A stretch of DNA of 64,000 nt from UBA8752 sp042095055 (GTDB lineage Bacteria; Bacteroidota; Bacteroidia; Flavobacteriales_D; Sanyastnellaceae). The stretch lies in NCBI GenBank assembly GCA_042095055.1, contig JBELBZ010000008.1:15271-79270 (forward strand), read 5' to 3'. The notes under the pieces were generated by a model, which saw only the letters and a list, made by a program, of their open reading frames with translations, ran no database searches and was not told where the DNA came from. The translations under genes and the position numbers were made by a program. Below are positions 60,650 through 64,000 of this stretch, piece after piece. The stretch's first letter is position 1; the number at the start of each line of letters is the position of its first letter.

Positions 60650-61918
60650 TCATCCCTCTGAGCGCAAGGCTTCCACCGGCTTGATGGCCAGTGCCCGCAT
60701 GGCGGGCAGGACGCCCGCGAAGATGGCCATCCCAAGCAGGATGCACAACACGGTCAGGACAGTTCCAAAATCAATTTCAGGATGGCGGAAAACCCCAGCG
60801 TCACCGCCGCTTTCGAGGTATCCGTCCACAGCTTCCAGCAGCCCGACGCCCAACACAAGGCCACACAGGCCCGCCAAGAGCGTCAAAAACAACGTCTCTC
60901 CGATGATCTGCTGCAGGATGCGCGTGGGTGTAGCGCCCAAGCTCCGGCGGATGCCGAGCTCCTTGGTGCGCTCCTTGATGGAAATCAGCATGATGTTGGT
61001 GATCCCGATGACCCCCGCCAACAGCGCGAGTGAGCCGAAGAGCAGCGAAATCAGCCGCATGCCGGAAAACAGCAGCTCCGCTTTCTGGAATTCCTCTGCC
61101 ATGGACCACGCACCGATGGCGCGCGGATCGTCTGGGTGAATGCTCAGCCGCGACTTGATCAACTGCTTGGTGGCTTCCTCCGCCTCTTCGGCATCGACCC
61201 CATCCTTGATCAGCATGGACAACCAGCCCACGCGACCGCGGGTGTTGAACGCCTTGGCAAACGTGGAAAACGGGATGTAAATGCTCTCCGCCTCGTTTTG
61301 CGCGTCTTCGTCGTTGCCCTTGGGAGTGTACACCCCGACCACGCGGAAAATCACGCCTTGGATTTGAATGGTCTCGCCCAGCGGCTCCTCGCCCATCTCA
61401 AAGAGGATGTCCTTTACCCGGCTCCCGATGACGCAGACCTTGCGCTCCCCTTCGAGGTCGCCCTCATTGAGGAACCGCCCCTCGGTGATGTTCATGGGCT
61501 TGACCTGGGGATACTCCGCGATCGCACCGTGCACATCAAAGGCGCCGCTCTGTTTGCCCCGCGTCACGTTGTTGGTCCCACGGTACCCCCCGAGCTGGAT
61601 TTCGGGACAGACCAAATCCAGGTGCTGCGTATTGGCCTGAATCCAATACACGTCCTCGATGTCCATCTCCACATACCGACCGCGTTGATAGCCCTTGTAT
61701 GGAATGCTCGTGCTCATGGTCCAAGCAAACATGCTGTTGGACACATCGCTGCCCATGTCCGCCTTGACTCCGTTTTCCAGACCCCGGGCCGCGCCCACCG
61801 TGATGATGATCATGAACAGCCCCCAGCCTACGCCCAGCGCAGAAAGGAAGGCACGCAAAGGGTTGCGCACCACCACCTGCACGAGTTCCACCAACCGGTC
61901 GCGATCCAAGCCCATCAT
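60650..61918 (-). CDS. MacB-like ABC transporter permease (second)
   Basis: A 422-residue permease with the MacB layout: one N-terminal helix (RAFLSALGVGWGLFMIIITV), a large periplasmic MacB_PCD domain (about 45-260, SNSMFAWTMSTSIPYKGYQR) and three C-terminal FtsX-type helices (LISLLFGSLALLAGVIGITN, FLTLLAGLCGLVLGVGLLEA, FGTVLTVLCILLGMAIFAGV). KERTKELGIRRSLGATPTRI is the FtsX-family coupling helix. The paralogous permease upstream overlaps it by 4 bp (ATGA), so the transporter is probably a heterodimer. The operon has a separate ATPase. Confidence 0.9.
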   Translation of the reverse strand: MMGLDRDRLVELVQVVVRNPLRAFLSALGVGWGLFMIIITVGAARGLENGVKADMGSDVSNSMFAWTMSTSIPYKGYQRGRYVEMDIEDVYWIQANTQHLDLVCPEIQLGGYRGTNNVTRGKQSGAFDVHGAIAEYPQVKPMNITEGRFLNEGDLEGERKVCVIGSRVKDILFEMGEEPLGETIQIQGVIFRVVGVYTPKGNDEDAQNEAESIYIPFSTFAKAFNTRGRVGWLSMLIKDGVDAEEAEEATKQLIKSRLSIHPDDPRAIGAWSMAEEFQKAELLFSGMRLISLLFGSLALLAGVIGITNIMLISIKERTKELGIRRSLGATPTRILQQIIGETLFLTLLAGLCGLVLGVGLLEAVDGYLESGGDAGVFRHPEIDFGTVLTVLCILLGMAIFAGVLPAMRALAIKPVEALRSEG

Positions 61919-63138
61919 TCGTAACGCAGGGCTTCAATGGGACGGATGCGCACCGCGCGCAGGGCAGGCACAAAACCGGAAATCGCACCGGCCACCACCA
62001 ACACCGCCAAGGCGGTAATGGTCACCCGCAAGTTGACCTCCGGATCCGCGAAATAATCGTGCTGGGCATAGGGTGCCACCGCATTCAAGGTGGCCACACC
62101 GGCAATCAGGCCGAGGGCTCCAGAAACCAAGGTCAGAGCAATGGCTTCGATGACAATCAGCGACAAAATGCTGCCCGAAGTCGCACCGAGCGCCTTGCGC
62201 ACGCCGATCTCGACGGTTCGTTCTTTGACCACAATGGCCATGATGTTGGCCACCCCAATGGCGCCTGCCAGCAGGGTGAACCCCCCGATGATCCAAATGA
62301 AAAGTCGAATGCCGGTGAAGATGCGGTCGAACATCGCGAACTCCTCTTGGTTGTCGCGGACCCGCACCGCCCGAACATCATCGGGGTGCACCGAATGGCG
62401 CAGCCTCAAATCTCCATCCACGGCTTCTACCATAGCGGAAGACCCTTCAAGGTCCAAGTCCCCTGTAGACAGCACCATCTGGTCCACCTCATCGCTGCCA
62501 TTAAAGACGCGCTGCATGGTGGTCAGCGGCACGTACACCATGCTGTTGCCCCAACGGCCATTCTTCGAAAAGTGACCCACCACGCGAAACGTGATGCCCC
62601 GCAAGGTGATGAACGCCCCTATGGCGCCGTCTTGCTTGAACAGTTCGTCGAGGAGGTTCTCCCCCACCACACACACCTTGCTTTCCTTGGCCAGGTCATC
62701 GGCATGCAGCCAACGCCCACCTTTGAGGGGCAGCAATTCCAGTTCATCGAAATCCGGCTCCACCCCTACAATCGGGTAGTTGCCCTGCTCATTCTTGTAG
62801 CCCACTGTGGATCCCCACATCATCCGGCGACCGGACCACGCAGGCGCATCGACCACCTGTTCGGTGATGCGCTGCTCATCCTCGTTGCGCATTTGCACAT
62901 AGCGATTGGGCTGGCGGCCCCGGTACGGCAACGTCGTCCGCCCCGTCCGCACCCAAACGGAATTCTTGGCCTCATCACCAAAGTCCTGCTGCACACCATT
63001 CTGAAGGCCAAAACCCAGACCCTGCATGACCACCAGGATAAAAATTCCGAGCCCCACAGACAATCCAGTCAACGCCGTCCGCAGGGGGTTGGCGGTCACC
63101 GTGTGGGCAATCTCGATCCAGGTCTCTCGGTTGAACAT
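61915..63138 (-). CDS. MacB-like ABC transporter permease (first)
   Basis: A 407-residue permease of the same MacB/FtsX type: helix 1 (PLRTALTGLSVGLGIFILVV), periplasmic domain (NSVWVRTGRTTLPYRGRQPN...), and three C-terminal helices with LFIWIIGGFTLLAGAIGVAN, IVIEAIALTLVSGALGLIAG and LAVLVVAGAISGFVPALRAV, plus the coupling segment KERTVEIGVRKALGATSGSI. Similar in length and domain order to the second permease; the pair likely arose by duplication. It shares one base (TGATG) with the ATPase stop. Confidence 0.9.
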   Translation of the reverse strand: MFNRETWIEIAHTVTANPLRTALTGLSVGLGIFILVVMQGLGFGLQNGVQQDFGDEAKNSVWVRTGRTTLPYRGRQPNRYVQMRNEDEQRITEQVVDAPAWSGRRMMWGSTVGYKNEQGNYPIVGVEPDFDELELLPLKGGRWLHADDLAKESKVCVVGENLLDELFKQDGAIGAFITLRGITFRVVGHFSKNGRWGNSMVYVPLTTMQRVFNGSDEVDQMVLSTGDLDLEGSSAMVEAVDGDLRLRHSVHPDDVRAVRVRDNQEEFAMFDRIFTGIRLFIWIIGGFTLLAGAIGVANIMAIVVKERTVEIGVRKALGATSGSILSLIVIEAIALTLVSGALGLIAGVATLNAVAPYAQHDYFADPEVNLRVTITALAVLVVAGAISGFVPALRAVRIRPIEALRYE

Positions 63139-63857
63139 CAGCCTTGAGAACGCGCCCCGCGGGCTGTAGGTTCAACCACCACCCCGCTCTTGCCATCCTC
63201 GATGATGACGCCATCATGCAACCGAATCGTGCGGTCGCACTGCGCCGCGATGTCCGCCTCGTGCGTCACGATGATGACCGTGATGCCCGAAGCATTCACC
63301 TCGCGCAAGACCTGCATCACCTCGGAAGAAGTCGTACTGTCAAGCGCCCCTGTCGGTTCGTCGGCCAGGATGACCCGCGGCGAGGTGATCAGCGCCCGCG
63401 CAATCGCCACACGCTGCTTCTGTCCTCCGGAAAGTTCTGACGGCAAATGGTCCGAACGGTCATCCATCCCCATTTTCCCCAGCATCTCCATGGCCCGCTT
63501 CTGCCGCTCTCGGCGCGGCACCTTCTGATAGAACAGCGGCAACGCCACATTCTCCAGCGCCGTCTTGAACGAAATCAGATTGAACGATTGGAAGACAAAC
63601 CCCAAAAACTGGCTGCGGTACCGGGCCGCCTGCTTCTCCGACAGCCCCGCCATGTCTACTCCATCCAGGTCGTACCCTCCGGAGTCAAAGCCGTCGAGCA
63701 GCCCCAGAACATTCAACAAGGTCGACTTGCCCGAACCTGACGATCCCATGATCGCCACCATCTCGCCTTGCCCAATGTTCAGGTCGATTCCCTTTAGGAC
63801 AGACAGCGACCCTCCGGCCAGCGGATAAGACTTTTCGATTCCACGCAACGCGAGCAT
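63138..63857 (-). CDS. ABC transporter ATP-binding subunit (MacB/LolD-like)
   Basis: A 239-residue ATPase: Walker A MGSSGSGKSTLLNVLGL (about 36-52), Q-loop FVFQSFNLISFKTALENVAL, signature LSGGQKQRVAIARALITSPR (about 145-164) and Walker B VILADEPTGALDS. The FNLI/TALENVALPL stretch is typical of the LolD/MacB/FtsE subfamily, which uses mechanotransmission rather than transport across the bilayer. First gene of the operon; a canonical promoter lies right upstream. The substrate may be a small molecule, a peptide or a lipoprotein. Confidence 0.93.
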   Translation of the reverse strand: MLALRGIEKSYPLAGGSLSVLKGIDLNIGQGEMVAIMGSSGSGKSTLLNVLGLLDGFDSGGYDLDGVDMAGLSEKQAARYRSQFLGFVFQSFNLISFKTALENVALPLFYQKVPRRERQKRAMEMLGKMGMDDRSDHLPSELSGGQKQRVAIARALITSPRVILADEPTGALDSTTSSEVMQVLREVNASGITVIIVTHEADIAAQCDRTIRLHDGVIIEDGKSGVVVEPTARGARSQG

Positions 63858-63861
63858 GCCG

Positions 63862-63890
63862 CGAAGGTACGGAGCGCCCCGCCCCCCAAA
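63862..63890 (-). promoter_or_regulatory. promoter of the export operon: TTTG-N17-TACCTTCG
   Basis: On the minus strand, TTTG (63890-63887) is exactly 17 nt before TACCTTCG (63869-63862). The box ends 4 nt before the ATG at 63857. Best matched full promoter (both elements) in the window. Confidence 0.7.
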
Positions 63891-63946
63891 ACGCCCACTT
63901 CCGCCAACGTGTGAAAAAGCGGATTTCGAAACCCGTTACATGGGAT

Positions 63947-64000
63947 TCAGTCGAAGGTGCAGGTGCCGTTGGCCGGGTCGGCGTAGTTGCTCGCGGTGCG
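63947..64000 (-). CDS. C-terminal 17 codons of a Cys-rich secreted protein (truncated by window edge)
   Basis: On the minus strand the last 54 bases read RTASNYADPANGTCTFD and then TGA. This matches the GC-x-D-x-A-NYxPxAN-xx-GTC-xF repeat seen twice near the end of the propeller protein at 41845-44706 and common in large secreted proteins of marine Bacteroidota. The rest of the gene lies outside the window, so the family cannot be named. Confidence 0.6.
   Translation of the reverse strand, partial: RTASNYADPANGTCTFD

Noticed and set aside
1..64000. CRISPR arrays, insertion sequences, tRNA genes
   Set aside because: No regularly spaced repeats, transposase motifs or tRNA-like arms (such as GGTTCGAATCC) were noticed on either strand.

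Overview
The window reads as a chromosomal segment of a Bacteroidota bacterium, most likely a GC-rich member of the Flavobacteriales. The reasons are type-B type IX secretion system (T9SS) tails, families typical of the phylum (DUF4199, DUF4294, DUF2461, DUF6438, S46 peptidase, long CcmF), Bacteroidota-type promoters (TTTG, 17 nt, TAnnTTTG) and almost no visible Shine-Dalgarno sequences. Genes are packed tightly. No gap between genes exceeds 300 bases. I saw no tRNA or rRNA gene, insertion sequence, prophage or CRISPR array. Both window edges cut through genes of secreted proteins.

Layout. 1-2812: tail of a secreted esterase, then a leftward recF-DUF721-methyltransferase operon. 2953-10707: rightward genes for a membrane-anchored TPR protein, lumazine synthase, a GT22-like mannosyltransferase, DUF2461, an M1 peptidase, BioY and a lipoprotein M1 aminopeptidase, closed by a strong two-way terminator. 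10798-16668: a leftward unit of ECF sigma factor, a membrane protein with PKD and T9SS-type modules, and a 1271-residue T9SS cargo. 16758-20538: mnmA, a GT2/DUF4199 pair, the SRP RNA gene and an SDR. 20560-25727 and on to 29839: biotin carboxylase, DUF4294, a DEDDh exonuclease, ccmB-C-D-E-F, DUF2520 and a KdsC-like phosphatase. 29860-40065: yidC, a lipoprotein, a DPP7-type S46 peptidase, ppc (leftward), aldo/keto reductase, trmD, rplS and cutC. 40108-46030: leftward hutI, a secreted seven-bladed propeller protein and ftcD. 46083-58719: aroC, a dicarboxylate symporter, a PorE-like OmpA protein, a large TPR protein with an outer-membrane barrel, gyrB and an SDR. 58742-63857: a leftward MacAB-like export operon ending in a membrane methyltransferase. 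63947-64000: the last 17 codons of a Cys-rich secreted protein.

Three themes stand out. First, the sigma/membrane/cargo unit at 10798-16668 looks like a cell-surface or secretion-sensing circuit: the presumed anti-sigma factor has no signal peptide but carries a PKD domain and a gliding-motility-type C-terminal module on its outer side. Second, promoter -7 boxes lie only 4-7 nt before the start codon of many genes. The SRP RNA, whose 5' end is fixed by its helix, gives a ruler showing that these mRNAs would be leaderless, while downstream operon genes mostly start by ATGA/GTGA/TGATG overlap. Third, the cytochrome c maturation cluster encodes a CxxxY-type CcmE and lacks ccmA, ccmG and ccmH locally.
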